Counted from the first letter of the stretch, positions 51,373-56,599 are shown. The stretch: 64,000 nucleotides of DNA from Sipunculus nudus (GCA_026874595.1 CM049309.1:9697076-9761075), one strand, 5' to 3'. Program-made: numbers and translations. The notes: generated from the letters alone by a model not told the origin.

Positions 51373-54300
51373 ATGTTAAACAGGAAGTATTTACTAGGCT
51401 TGTAATTGTATTACACATGCTAGGCACCTGCTTCTAAGCCAATGGCTACTGTTCATACACATATCACTGTCAAAGATATTTTCTTGAAAGATTGCTTGAG
51501 ACAATGTATTTGATTGGATTTTCAGGATCCCTGCCCGATAGCTGTATTGTATTTACAAAGGGTCTAATATTCAATAATACACACCCTTTCACTGAAGTGA
51601 ATCTCAGGAAAATGTTCACAGCACTTCCTTAGAAGGTTCTTGAGAAAATGTGTGTAGAGGAATGAGGAACAGATCTGACTGATGGACAGACAGAAAATAT
51701 GTGTGCCTGCCAATGTGGGGCCAAACAATGATAAAGAATAAATAACAGGAGATCTAGAATATTGAATATTTAAGCAACAGGAGTTACAAATATTGGCACA
51801 GCTAATATTGTTTCTAAGCAGTTGATGTATTACAGAAGTAAATACCGGTTAAAATGTTAAGAAGTCACTTGACACCAGTAACCTTTTAAATCCTGCAAGA
51901 CCTGAGTATTGCTAATCATATAACAGTTGAGCATTGCATAAATAGTAATCATGCTGAAATGAATCTTCAGATCAATAGTACAACAGTTAACTGGTTGCTG
52001 TTTGGGACGCCCCCTGGACGCCCATCACAATTTGTATTTATAAGCCACGATAACGCACAATGGACTCACCGTCCTAATCGAATTTTCGATGCTAATTATT
52101 TGCGTTAAATTCTATGCCACGCCATTGAACATGTTTCCATAAGGTTCAAGGACACCCCTACTGTAAAGTTGATAGTTTTTTATTTTTTATTTCGTGCTTT
52201 GACAAATCTCAGAATATGTTTTGAACAAAATAAATATGAAAAGATGTTCAATAAAGTTTACTAACTGAAATTCGAGAATGTTTATTATGTCTTAAGATTA
52301 AAAAAAGACGTCTGACATCGTTTTGACACTGTTAACCATCATGCAATTCCTCCGGGATTCCCCGAAAAAACTGTCACCGGGCGACAAAAAGGGAAATACA
52401 CGCTTTACCGGGAGTACCAAAATGATCTAAGTTAACATTACAAAGGTTGAAATACTTTTATAAATGTTAGATTTTACCATTCTGGTGGACTTCTGGTTAT
52501 TTTCGTGGGGTTTTATACATATTTTATGGATAAATCTGTGAGTTTACATTTTTTGTCACCTTCCTTTGAAGTTCACCTGGTCTTAATTAGATCTTCATAC
52601 CTGAACAGGTAAGCAATTGTTATTTATCCTTATATGAAATCAACATGATATTTCATGTCAAATATACAAGTATTATTTTTTTATAAATTTCTTCGAACAA
52701 ATCATATATGGTTTTGTCTAATTTATTTCAGAACTCCCCACCTATAATTACTTAAATAAGCTTAATCATATTTCATTAACCTATTTTACCTAGATCTTCC
52801 ATGACAATACACCAGGCACCATCGGATGACAATTCCCTTATTGTTCCTAAATTCTACAATGTCTTCACTGGGATATACTATAGACATTCATGTACAAATA
52901 TGCTAAAAACAACAAAGACAATATACTTACCTGAATTTACCTGGTTCTAATAATAGATATATGTGAAATTTATGATTTGTTTAGTCATTAACCTCTTGCT
53001 TGGTATCTCTGTAATATGTGTTAAAAATTTCATAAGGATCCACCAAAAATTGATCACATTATCAGTCATAACATTAATGTACAGTGTGTCAAAATTGAAA
53101 GTGTGAGGAACCTAGAATTTATCTGAACAGTAAGGGGGGTATTTTATGACAACCAAATAAGGTAAAGGGTTAATGATGCTTATGTAATATCTCAAAAAGA
53201 GTTAATGATGCTTATGTTATATTTCAACTAGAATATCAGCAGAAGCCCTCAGCCAAAAGAACAGTGTTTAGAGGTGGTAACAGTAACAAATACTAAATAT
53301 CTGTTCTCACATGGATGTATATCTGTACATGTCTCAGTTATAAATCTAAAATGGAGAGGTATGTACCATGATTCATAACAATCCACCAAATGCTTCCTGA
53401 AATATAAGCTTCTATGTTTTATTCTATTATAAGCTCTGTGACCTTGAAAAGTAGGTCAAGGTCACCCATCTTCGAACTTGACCGAGATTTTGTCCATATA
53501 CATCTTCACCAAAGGAATCTTCACCTATTGTGAATCATTTAAGAGATATCCCGCTCACAAGGACAAAGTTGAAAAATCCAAGAAAAATTAATTAAAAATC
53601 AGAAATTGTAGGTGACGCCCCCAAAACTCATGCAGCAGTTACAGACCATCAGTCCCTATGATCATAGTAAGTATTGTGAAAATCCACCAAATGGTTCCTG
53701 AGAAATAAGCTTCTAAATGTTTTTTCTTTAATCAGCTCTAAAATGTAGAAAAATAGGTCAAGGTCACCCATCTTCGAACTTGACCGAGATTTTGTCAATA
53801 TACATCTTCACCGAAAAAATAATATTCCTACGGTGAATCCTTTTAGAGATATCCCACTCACAAGCCCAAAGTTGAAAAATCCGATAAAAATTAATTAAAA
53901 ATCAGAAATTGTAGGTGGCGCCACCAAACTTGTGTAGCAGGTACAGACTATCAGTCCCAATAATCATAGTAAGTTTTGTGAAAATCCACCAAATGGTTAC
54001 TGAGTAATAAGCATCTAAGTGTTTTTCTATAATCAGCTCTAAAATGTAGAAAAATAGGGCAAGGTCACCCATCTTCGAACTTGACCGAGATTTTGTCGAT
54101 ATACATCTTTACCTAGGAAATAAAATTCTGACGGTGAATCCTTTTCAAGATATCCCGCTCACAAGGTAAAAGTGAACGGATGCCGGCTGGACGGACGGAC
54201 GGACGGACGGACGGACAGCTTGGGTGACGACAATAGCCCATCAGCCTAAGGGCTGAGGGCTAAAAAGGGTTTATGATGCTTATGTAAAATCTCAAAAAGA

Positions 54301-54781
54301 ATAACCTTTTGAGTACCAAAAGTTTGCATGTATATTGAAAGAAAAGTTGATCACGACCCAAAATTTGCTACATTACAACATGCAAGCAATACTTGCATGT
54401 AACAATCAATGGACCACTACCATGCATTTTTACTCAGAAGGATAAAAGCAGGAGCCACTAAACCTATAATTTCTACATGTACTGGCACACTGAATAGATG
54501 ACTGTCAGATTTTTTTTATTAGATGAAGAACAATAGGGCCACATCTGTGCAGCAGCACAGCTGTGGTTTATGAATAACATCTTGCATTTGGACAATAAAT
54601 CAGCACAAATACCAGTATTTTAATGAATAACAGTCCTTTATTTACTAGGCAGTTAACTCAGCTGAATAGTACTAAGCCTGAACTTTATCACCTATTTAGA
54701 TGAACTTGTGAAAAAGCATGGCTGATCTTATACTGATTCTTGTATGGAATGAAATTTTAAAAATTAAAATATATAAAATAA

Positions 54782-54857
<76 letters not shown>

Positions 54858-55547
54858 TATGCATGTGTGATGTGTATTGTTATGTACTTATCAAAATGAT
54901 AAAATAGATGTAGGCTATGCACTATTTTTGTAAACACAAAAGGATGCCATAATTTCAACACATTTTTAATATATTGAAAATTATTAAAGTAAGTTTGCAT
55001 TTTTCCTATGTGACCTTTTTGCTTCCGAATTCATTTTAATTCAAACTTCAGGATCTTTTATTATTATTTAGGAGAAATTAAACACAACTGTAATGGTTCT
55101 ATTCAATTTGCATCACTTTTGTTAATAACAAATCATGCAATTGTATAAAACGACAGTAGTGCAATAAGTGTAGCAGAAACAAGGCAGTGGTTATGGTTTT
55201 GCCCAGTTCTGTTTATCAACATTTCTGGACTAAGTAATCACAGTCACATCATACTCCTGGAAATAATCATACTCCAGCAGGGAGGCCACTTGACGTCAGG
55301 GACCTGGGTGTTTTAGAGTTAAAGGGCTCTGGATGTCAGGAGCGTGGAGTGTAAGACTAAGAGGTTAAGAGCTCACCCTGGGTAGGTCTTTAATCTGGTT
55401 GGCGTCCACAAGCAGCTCTTCCAGAGTCCGCTCGTACATGAACACTTCAGTCGGTACATGTTCCAAGCTGCTGTGTTGGTAGTCCAAAATTCTTACTTCG
55501 TTGTCCTGTGGTCGTAAGCACGGGCACCGCTTGGCAAACAATGGCAT
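7314..55547 (-). CDS. ERBIN/LRRC7: LAP-family scaffold protein (ERBIN/LRRC7-like), LRR16 + PDZ, complete 22-exon CDS
   Basis: Joined coding exons, 5' to 3' on the minus strand: 55547-55377, 40804-40687, 33918-33840, 29425-29336, 26590-26470, 25476-25402, 24367-24223, 22491-22419, 22101-21972, 21473-21288, 20799-20694, 20231-20128, 19355-19227, 18761-18648, 17692-17651, 13572-13530, 13023-11876, 11375-10748, 9209-9031, 8534-8442, 7995-7921, 7412-7314. All introns are GT-AG, phases agree throughout, and the sum is 3948 nt (1315 aa plus stop). Seen: 16 LRRs of exactly 23 residues, a LAP-specific region, a disordered linker and one C-terminal PDZ. Known of the family: LAP proteins are cortical scaffolds of basolateral membranes and synapses; the LRRs give membrane targeting and the PDZ binds C-terminal peptides. 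A single PDZ separates it from Scribble, which has four. Length is close to human ERBIN and densin. It is probably the unduplicated invertebrate orthologue of both, so either symbol is approximate. Alternative splicing is not excluded. Confidence 0.95.
7921..7995 (-). CDS. ERBIN/LRRC7: LAP gene coding exon 21: PDZ domain, part 2 (aa 1259-1283)
   Basis: CTTGCAG|GGAATCTTC to TTAGAG|GTAAGC; 75 nt, phase 0 to 0. Encodes [16 protein letters not shown] then LRVGDKLLE, strands C to E of the PDZ fold with the usual 'GI-F-x-T-x-V-x-P-x-GPA' pattern. Confidence 0.96.
8442..8534 (-). CDS. ERBIN/LRRC7: LAP gene coding exon 20: PDZ domain, part 1 (aa 1228-1258)
   Basis: CTGATTGTAG|TTCCGAG to GACCTG|GTAGGTG; 93 nt, phase 0 to 0. 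Encodes [18 protein letters not shown] then [15 protein letters not shown] (1237-1240) is the carboxylate-binding loop (GLGF-type). 'GNPFRPDD' is identical to the Erbin PDZ insert and identifies the subfamily. Confidence 0.96.
8645..8992. mobile_element. Diverged TIR element in the exon 19/20 intron (TTTAAAGGGxCC family)
   Basis: The left end (tttaaaagggtccaatcaccc) and the following 'acctttataaactaaaggta' phrase match the copy at 58550-59030. The right end (ggttgttgctttaacc) is a weak inverted match. Old, degraded copy with no coding capacity. Confidence 0.4.
9031..9209 (-). CDS. ERBIN/LRRC7: LAP gene coding exon 19: linker ahead of the PDZ (aa 1168-1227)
   Basis: ATTTTACAG|ATGTTCCCG to CCCCATGTG|GTAAGTG; 179 nt, phase 1 to 0. 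Encodes [39 protein letters not shown] and SNHKKPHV. Disordered; the last residues lead directly into PDZ strand A. Confidence 0.9.
9745..10570. repeat. Dispersed repeat with internal tandem units of about 300 bp (copy 1)
   Basis: Begins gaatatcagcagaagc. Two internal units each contain 'aggtcaaggtcaccca', 'cgaacttgaccgagattttg', 'atacatcttcacc', 'cagaaattgtaggtggcgcc' and 'gaaaatccacc-aatggttcctgag'. A longer copy in the same orientation is at 53225-54265. This copy ends within a few bases of exon 18. Confidence 0.85.
10748..11375 (-). CDS. ERBIN/LRRC7: LAP gene coding exon 18: proline-, serine- and alanine-rich linker (aa 959-1168)
   Basis: TGTTGTCAG|GATGTCGCC to GTGCCCAG|GTAGGTT; 628 nt, phase 0 to 1. 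Seen: [14 protein letters not shown] (a PPPY WW-domain ligand at 970-973), a Ser/Asp/Thr-rich stretch with many potential phosphosites, poly-Ala (about 1104-1117) and [17 protein letters not shown]. No folded domain. The first ATG inside this exon is internal, not a start: the upstream codons DVAITAGS are in frame from the acceptor. Confidence 0.92.
11876..13023 (-). CDS. ERBIN/LRRC7: LAP gene coding exon 17: large disordered region with GYxSD repeats (aa 576-958)
   Basis: GTCATTAACAG|CTGTCAAG to AGTCAG|GTGGGTCC; 1148 nt, phase 1 to 0. Seen: an acidic start (SGDEEDDGG), four GYxSD motifs at residues 663-667, 669-673, 688-692 and 715-719, a proline-rich PVVPPRPR site (784-791; SH3-ligand-like), Ser/Gln/Arg-rich low complexity, and [14 protein letters not shown] (924-937), which resembles the conserved 'DWRxQ' helix before the PDZ in Erbin and densin. 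The reading frame continues past the donor to 11813 without homology; the donor is preferred because exon 18 continues in phase. Plus-strand ORFs over this exon are shadows. Confidence 0.93.
13530..13572 (-). CDS. ERBIN/LRRC7: LAP gene coding exon 16: charged mini-exon (aa 562-576)
   Basis: GTTTTGATTTCAG|GAAAGGG to CCAAAG|GTATGG; 43 nt, phase 0 to 1. Encodes [14 protein letters not shown], a lysine/arginine-rich helix-like segment. Its phase-1 end is required by exon 17, which starts with CT completing an Ala codon, so it is not skippable alone. Confidence 0.8.
14725..14905. repeat. Minisatellite-like array of 'tcctggactcaagac' units
   Basis: Imperfect repeats of about 28 bp built from 'actgaacagtcctggactcaagac' type units, opened by an inverted pair 'ggactcaagtcc-agacttgg-acttgag'. 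GGACTCAAGTCC-type palindromes are common at ends of small animal transposons. Confidence 0.55.
15651..16735. mobile_element. TIR element split by insertion of another copy of the same family
   Basis: Outer left end near 15651 reads 'ctattccaacacccctgttc'; outer right end near 16735 reads, in reverse, 'tgttccgctacccctggccac'. Inside sits a second complete copy at about 15830-16360. Removing it leaves about 555 bp, close to the single copy at 29585-30118. The right part shares 'gacaagtcaacacctt' (inverted) with that copy. No transposase ORF. Confidence 0.65.
15830..16360. mobile_element. Inner nested copy of the CACCCCTGTCCACC TIR family
   Basis: Left end 'cattccaacccccctgtcc', right end in reverse 'cgttccagcacccctgtcc'. 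Length about 530 bp matches the intact copy at 29585-30118. Exact target duplication unclear (possibly 'taaac'). Confidence 0.6.
17651..17692 (-). CDS. ERBIN/LRRC7: LAP gene coding exon 15: 14-codon mini-exon (aa 548-561)
   Basis: TTCCCCTAACAG|GACCAGG to GACTCTGAT|GTAAGCC; 42 nt, phase 0 to 0. Encodes [14 protein letters not shown], an acidic stretch. Small size and symmetric phase make it a natural cassette exon. Support is the good acceptor and donor and the preserved frame; no homology evidence. Confidence 0.72.
18648..18761 (-). CDS. ERBIN/LRRC7: LAP gene coding exon 14: disordered linker (aa 510-547)
   Basis: GTTAAAAGCAG|GGCAGAAG to GACAAG|GTATGTTC; 114 nt, phase 0 to 0. Encodes a basic start ([18 protein letters not shown]) and [10 protein letters not shown]. 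Low-complexity and not conserved; supported by splice sites and by phase with its neighbours. The acceptor is a NAGNAG tandem (AAGCAG), so a one-Gln variant is possible. Confidence 0.82.
18933..19012. repeat. (TAATA)n pentanucleotide microsatellite
   Basis: Around 80 nt of TAATA-type repeats in the exon 13/14 intron, with a few G substitutions at its right end. Confidence 0.85.
19188..19226 (-). other. ERBIN/LRRC7: Possible alternative donor extension of exon 13 (13 codons)
   Basis: A second donor, GAAG|GTAAGAAAAG, lies 39 nt beyond the main one. The extension reads in frame without a stop ([13 protein letters not shown]). The 'catgc-atcttttcttacct' context is duplicated, so the exon end was copied into the intron. 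Use is unproven. Confidence 0.35.
19227..19355 (-). CDS. ERBIN/LRRC7: LAP gene coding exon 13: conserved PTPYP segment (aa 467-509)
   Basis: TTATTTTAG|GGCAAGC to GTCAAGGAG|GTAAGAAAAG; 129 nt, phase 0 to 0. Encodes [20 protein letters not shown] and [10 protein letters not shown]. The 'L-R-x-PTPYP' motif followed by a basic helix is conserved in Erbin and densin. The end of the exon, with its donor, is copied 39 nt further into the intron (see findings), giving a possible 13-residue extension. Confidence 0.93.
20128..20231 (-). CDS. ERBIN/LRRC7: LAP gene coding exon 12: LAP-specific region, part 2 (aa 432-466)
   Basis: CTTATAG|AAGCATGTG to GACTCTGAG|GTAACC; 104 nt, phase 1 to 0. Encodes [20 protein letters not shown] then IQFDF. 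The 'DNxSFxPSLWEExR' block is diagnostic of Erbin/densin rather than Scribble. An ORF reading past the donor into the intron is not the natural product. Confidence 0.94.
20694..20799 (-). CDS. ERBIN/LRRC7: LAP gene coding exon 11: LAP-specific region, part 1 (aa 397-432)
   Basis: TTTTCACTTCAG|TCCACACC to GAAGAAG|GTCAGT; 106 nt, phase 0 to 1. Encodes [12 protein letters not shown] and [17 protein letters not shown]. 'LTCYLLPQQ' is identical to the Scribble version of this conserved segment (family knowledge), showing the shared LAP ancestry. Confidence 0.93.
21288..21473 (-). CDS. ERBIN/LRRC7: LAP gene coding exon 10: LRR 14 to C-terminal LRR cap (aa 335-396)
   Basis: TTGTATGCCAG|CTGGGGAG to AAAACCAG|GTAAGTG; 186 nt, phase 0 to 0. 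Encodes [20 protein letters not shown], two further repeats with [19 protein letters not shown], and [10 protein letters not shown]. The LWLxxNQ end is the hallmark last repeat of LAP LRR domains before the LAP-specific region. Confidence 0.96.
21972..22101 (-). CDS. ERBIN/LRRC7: LAP gene coding exon 9: LRR 12-14 (aa 291-334)
   Basis: ATTGTTTTAG|GTTGGTG to CCTCCAGAG|GTAAGG; 130 nt, phase 2 to 0. Encodes [39 protein letters not shown] and IPPE. The intron before it is only 317 nt, the shortest in the gene. Confidence 0.95.
22419..22491 (-). CDS. ERBIN/LRRC7: LAP gene coding exon 8: LRR 11-12 (aa 267-291)
   Basis: GTTTTTCAG|GTCGACTG to GTTGGAGG|GTAAGT; 73 nt, phase 1 to 2. Encodes [20 protein letters not shown] then SVG. 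'LTTLKxDDN' is shared with densin at the same repeat. Confidence 0.95.
22973..23158. mobile_element. Small TIR element (about 186 bp) in the exon 7/8 intron
   Basis: Left end 'atggcagggttttactggg', right end in reverse 'tggcatggtttactgggttt'. Fragments of the same right end occur near 28862-28915 and 41300-41335. The overlapping ORFs on both strands have no coding character. Confidence 0.6.
24223..24367 (-). CDS. ERBIN/LRRC7: LAP gene coding exon 7: LRR 9-11 (aa 219-267)
   Basis: CTTTTAACAG|ACCATCGG to AGCATTG|GTAAGTCC; 145 nt, phase 0 to 1. Encodes [39 protein letters not shown] and [10 protein letters not shown] (GT)n microsatellite begins a few bases inside the following intron (24185-24214). 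Confidence 0.95.
25402..25476 (-). CDS. ERBIN/LRRC7: LAP gene coding exon 6: LRR 8-9 (aa 194-218)
   Basis: GACAATCAG|CCTGATGTAG to CCATCT|GTAAGTC; 75 nt, phase 0 to 0. Encodes [20 protein letters not shown] and THIPS. Exactly 25 codons, so skipping it would keep frame but break the LRR spacing. Confidence 0.93.
26470..26590 (-). CDS. ERBIN/LRRC7: LAP gene coding exon 5: LRR 7-8 (aa 153-193)
   Basis: AATGTTCCAG|GTTGAATAAG to GAATTA|GTAAGT; 121 nt, phase 2 to 0. Encodes [20 protein letters not shown], then a repeat with [14 protein letters not shown]. The '[14 protein letters not shown]' segment is strongly shared with densin. Confidence 0.95.
26777..27926. mobile_element. 1.15-kb element with 13-bp TIRs and a 280-bp tandem triplication
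   Basis: Ends GTATCCGCCAAAA and TTTTGGCGGATAC are exact inverted repeats. The right end also forms its own hairpin (GTATCCGCAAAAC-ttc-GTTTTGGCGGATAC, about 27898-27926). Inside, a unit of exactly 280 bp is repeated (starts 26966, 27246, 27526; the third is partial), each unit holding two AGGTGGCGCCACCT palindromes. Non-coding: the ORFs at 26817-27074 and 27577-27897 read through the repeat and differ in frame. Confidence 0.85.
27930..29335. other. Rest of the exon 4/5 intron
   Basis: AT-rich, no exon candidates. Holds a fragment resembling the right end of the 22973-23158 element (near 28862-28915) and a tandem duplication at 29040-29272. Confidence 0.5.
29040..29272. repeat. Tandem duplication of about 118 bp
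   Basis: 'gatctgactttacttcaata' and 'cccaagtgatactcaacc' each occur twice, about 118 bp apart, with moderate divergence. Confidence 0.75.
29336..29425 (-). CDS. ERBIN/LRRC7: LAP gene coding exon 4: LRR 5-6 (aa 123-153)
   Basis: TTTTTTCCAG|GCTGCCGG to GGAAG|GTTAG; 90 nt, phase 2 to 2. Encodes [18 protein letters not shown] then [10 protein letters not shown]. 'LTxLYLND' and 'FLxxLP' match LRR 6 of Erbin and densin nearly residue for residue. Confidence 0.95.
29585..30118. mobile_element. Single copy of the CACCCCTGTCCACC TIR family
   Basis: Left end 'atactctgtttcaacacccc' then tgtccacc; right end in reverse 'gtactccattccaccacatc' then tgtccacc. About 530 bp, no transposase ORF. Shares the central 'aggtgttgacttgtct-gaaa' segment with the outer copy at 15651-16735. 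Confidence 0.7.
30710..32433. mobile_element. 1.7-kb element with long TIRs carrying GGACGAC repeats
   Basis: Left TIR about 30710-30875 and right TIR about 32283-32433 are near-identical in inverse. They start ATTCGGGCTGGACGAC, contain several GGACGAC repeats spaced by 'ttctgaat'-like linkers, then a common 'taatacgtaataaacgcttg' segment and finish in 'gtggctatttgg'. The left TIR has one extra GGACGAC unit of about 15-19 bp. The interior has a further GGACGAC pair near 31118-31143, a (CTCA/CT)n tract and only small ORFs, so it looks non-autonomous. No clear target duplication. Confidence 0.85.
31350..31400. repeat. (CTCA)n/(CT)n microsatellite inside the long-TIR element
   Basis: Simple repeat about 50 nt long, followed by pyrimidine-rich sequence to about 31520. 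The Leu/Ser-rich ORF over it is a low-complexity artefact. Confidence 0.85.
33240..33417. mobile_element. GTGAAACC-family TIR element (178 bp)
   Basis: Starts CAGTGAAACCTGTGTAATAA, ends TTTTTAAGACAGCTTCCACTG, followed by TA. Same length and termini as 6925-7102 but with a diverged middle. Confidence 0.65.
33840..33918 (-). CDS. ERBIN/LRRC7: LAP gene coding exon 3: end of LRR 4 to LRR 5 (aa 97-123)
   Basis: CTCTATAG|GTATTGTG to CTTGGGAA|GTAAGT; 79 nt, phase 1 to 2. Encodes [20 protein letters not shown] and VNPLG. The 'IEASVNP'-type sequence at this LRR is a family signature of Erbin/densin as against other LRR proteins. Confidence 0.94.
34345..34402. repeat. (GA)n microsatellite
   Basis: About 58 nt of GA with one A substitution. 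Confidence 0.9.
36774..36789 (-). promoter_or_regulatory. CTCF-like motif in the exon 2/3 intron
   Basis: Minus strand reads CCTCCAGGGGGCAGTG, matching the extended CTCF consensus at nearly every core position. It could anchor chromatin looping within the long intron. Motif only. Confidence 0.35.
37060..37790. repeat. Tandem repeat of 140 bp, about five copies
   Basis: 'gaatcaactgaggtaggaga' type segments recur at 37201, 37341, 37481 and (as gaatcagactcagg) about 37621 and 37757. Copies are more than 90 percent alike except for the first and last. The 104- and 120-codon ORFs here simply read through the array in different frames. Confidence 0.92.
38093..38226. mobile_element. Fold-back TIR element (about 130 bp)
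   Basis: Left 'atagtggttcatataggaca' plus cacaaaaaattattttt; right, in reverse, 'tggtggctagtatagaacac' plus acagataattatttttt. The arms of about 45-50 bp make up most of the element, which would fold into one long hairpin. Confidence 0.75.
39234..40193. mobile_element. 960-bp TIR element with TA target duplication (pogo/Tc1-like)
   Basis: Left end CAGTCGAGCCCACTGTGTCAT, right end in reverse CAGTCAAGCCCACTTATTGT; about 28-bp TIRs, flanked by TA at 39232-39233 and 40194-40195. Inside, GTGACGTTTCGCCGAA (39579) and GGCGAAACGTCAG (39708) form an internal inverted pair. Only short ORFs (up to 71 codons) are present, so no intact transposase. Confidence 0.8.
40687..40804 (-). CDS. ERBIN/LRRC7: LAP gene coding exon 2: end of LRR 2, LRR 3 and start of LRR 4 (aa 58-97)
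   Basis: CCTTACAG|GAGCTGTTT to AAGAACG|GTCAGT; 118 nt, phase 0 to phase 1. Encodes [18 protein letters not shown] followed by a full LRR ending LEELDISKN. It completes LRR 2 from exon 1 with the correct 23-residue spacing although the intron between them is 14.6 kb, the largest in the gene. Confidence 0.95.
44032..44391. mobile_element. 360-bp TIR element with CAGGGC(T/C)C ends (hAT-like MITE)
   Basis: Left CAGGGCTCGACATTAATG, right in reverse CAGGGCCCAACATTAACT; flanked by a direct TAATG on both sides. CAGGG termini of this kind are widespread among animal hAT-type non-autonomous elements, though those usually make 8-bp duplications. Confidence 0.7.
46070..46810. repeat. Minisatellite, 91-93-bp period, about eight copies
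   Basis: 'catctagggacaactggtct' begins near 46125, 46217, 46310, 46401, 46492, 46583, 46674 and 46765. Within each unit ACTGGTCTAG recurs two or three times, so the array has a sub-period of about 20-30 bp. The last copies are almost identical, indicating recent expansion or homogenisation. Units have no constant-repeat plus variable-spacer pattern, so it is not a CRISPR. Confidence 0.95.
47295..47592. repeat. Dispersed repeat 'gccagtagggtatgccttca' (copy 1)
   Basis: Shares 'gccag-agggtatg--ttcat', 'atccaggaa', 'accaaggaata', 'agtcactgatgca' and 'gaatgcagatttctag' with the copy at 50497-50782 in the same order and orientation. The GGAGGCTTG---GAATGC ending is a common feature of old animal mobile elements. 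The 82-codon ORF is not conserved between copies. Confidence 0.7.
50497..50782. repeat. Dispersed repeat (copy 2)
   Basis: Second copy of the 47295-47592 repeat, about 70-75 percent alike by eye, same strand. Ends in 'gaatgcagatttctag'. Confidence 0.7.
51310..51372. repeat. (CT)n(CA)n microsatellite
   Basis: About 45 nt of CT/GTCT followed by a short CA run. Confidence 0.9.
52000..52440. promoter_or_regulatory. CpG-rich, first-exon-like patch within the 14.6-kb intron
   Basis: Against an AT-rich, CpG-poor background this stretch has frequent CG dinucleotides. The minus strand has an AATGGCG motif (about 52127-52121) and a good donor, GGACG|GTGAGTCC (exon edge 52070), the same layout as the putative first exon at 62053-62160. 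The plus strand has a 29-codon ORF with A at -3 (52341-52430; begins [18 protein letters not shown]). It could be an alternative or bidirectional promoter, or a mobile-element fragment. Confidence 0.3.
53225..54265. repeat. Dispersed repeat with three internal units of about 300 bp (copy 2)
   Basis: Same family and orientation as 9745-10570 but longer. Ends in a (GGAC)n tract (54187-54215) and 'catcagcctaagggctgagg'. AGCCCTCAGCC near its left end and GGCTGAGGGCT at its right end are exact 11-bp inverted repeats, so this looks like a complete element. Flanked by copies of a 36-bp 'gatgcttatgtaatatctca' unit (two to the left, one to the right). Confidence 0.85.
54787..54853. repeat. (TA)n microsatellite
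   Basis: About 67 nt of TA. The (IY)n ORF over it is an artefact. Confidence 0.95.
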
Positions 55548-55553
55548 GTCTCA
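55377..55553 (-). CDS. ERBIN/LRRC7: LAP gene coding exon 1: start codon, N-terminal cap, LRR 1 and most of LRR 2 (aa 1-57)
   Basis: Acceptor TTTTTTCCAG|TGAGACATG; the exon itself starts with an in-frame TGA two codons before the ATG (55547), so the start is secure, with G at -3. Protein begins [14 protein letters not shown]. Cys8 and Cys10 match the position of the N-terminal cysteines that are palmitoylated in Erbin and Scribble (family knowledge), so membrane anchoring is likely. The first LRR follows, then '[15 protein letters not shown]', near-identical to the family. Ends in phase 0 at CCCAGG|GTGAG. Confidence 0.93.
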
Positions 55554-56599
55554 CTGGAAAAAAGGAAAGATAAACAAACATTCAGTTAGCTTAAAGAATA
55601 TATATTAATTCAATGCTTACAATTCATGGTCCTAAAATATCACTCTGTATTAAAAAGGGAGTGGTTAAGTGGTAACAGCTCAACTCTGATACAGAAAAAA
55701 ACAATGGTAAATACAATTTCAGTTATTCTGCAAAGAAACCACACCAAATGAATGTTGTCTCATTTAATGGTTGAAACATACTTTTTATTCAGATGAATAT
55801 ATACCATAAATTGACACTTCATATATTCTAGTAAAGACAGTAATTTAGAAAAGGGTGCTAACTATTTTTAACATTCTTTGAATTCCCAAACTGACATAGT
55901 ATTGTTCTAATATTAACCCAAATCGATGGGTCTGTATACCTCTTGAAATTGATCATATGCACTAAAAATGCAGTGTGATGTTTTTTAATGCCATTGATTC
56001 AAAACACCTCCCCACTTTCCCTGACAAAAGAAAACAGTTCACGGCACCAAAGTCTCTGAACCAAAATTACTAACTCATAATTAGTTAATTTGGGACTTTG
56101 TCAGGAAAAATCAGTATTCTTGGTAAAGTTTTGTACGTGTGATCAGGTCTACTTTATCAGGTTTGAAACAAACTTCAATCCAGGGTTCCCAGGTTATACC
56201 TTACACCTTAGCAGCAGCAGAAAACTGAAGAAAGGGCTTGAGCAGGTCACTTATAGTACTATAAGGACCTTCACCCGCATCCTCACCAACAACAAAAGAG
56301 GATAAAATAGTTTGTTTCCAGTAATTAGGCCTCCAGATTATTGTAAGGAAAAGTATAAGTGAAGTCAGTAGACAGTATGCAACACCAAGCCAAGCTCAAC
56401 AAGATCAAAGGCCCCATCCCAGGTTAGCTCCAGAATGCCATGCACTATGTCCAAGTAACGAAGTCGGACAAGACAGAAGAGCAGCAACAACCATGCCCAC
56501 TCCACGCCATGAACCTGTACACCGCCTCCACCTGCATACAGACAGTGTTGTCAAGAACTCTTTATTTTTAATAAATAATTTTAGCTTTCATCATGAGTA

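Larger units (their letters stand above)
40805..55376. other. 14.6-kb intron between coding exons 1 and 2
   Basis: Largest intron of the gene. Holds a hAT-like TIR element (44032-44391), a 91-bp minisatellite (46100-46800), two copies of a dispersed repeat (47295-47592, 50497-50782), a poly(G) tract (50180-50198), a CT/CA microsatellite (51310-51372), a CpG-rich first-exon-like patch (52000-52440), the second copy of the 'gaccgagattttg' repeat (53225-54265) and a TA microsatellite. An AT-rich segment at 42240-42660 has several ATATGCAAAT/ATATGCAT octamers. No homology-supported exon. Confidence 0.6.

Noticed and set aside
54764-55000. 78-codon ORF with an (IY)n run
   Set aside because: Translation of a TA microsatellite.
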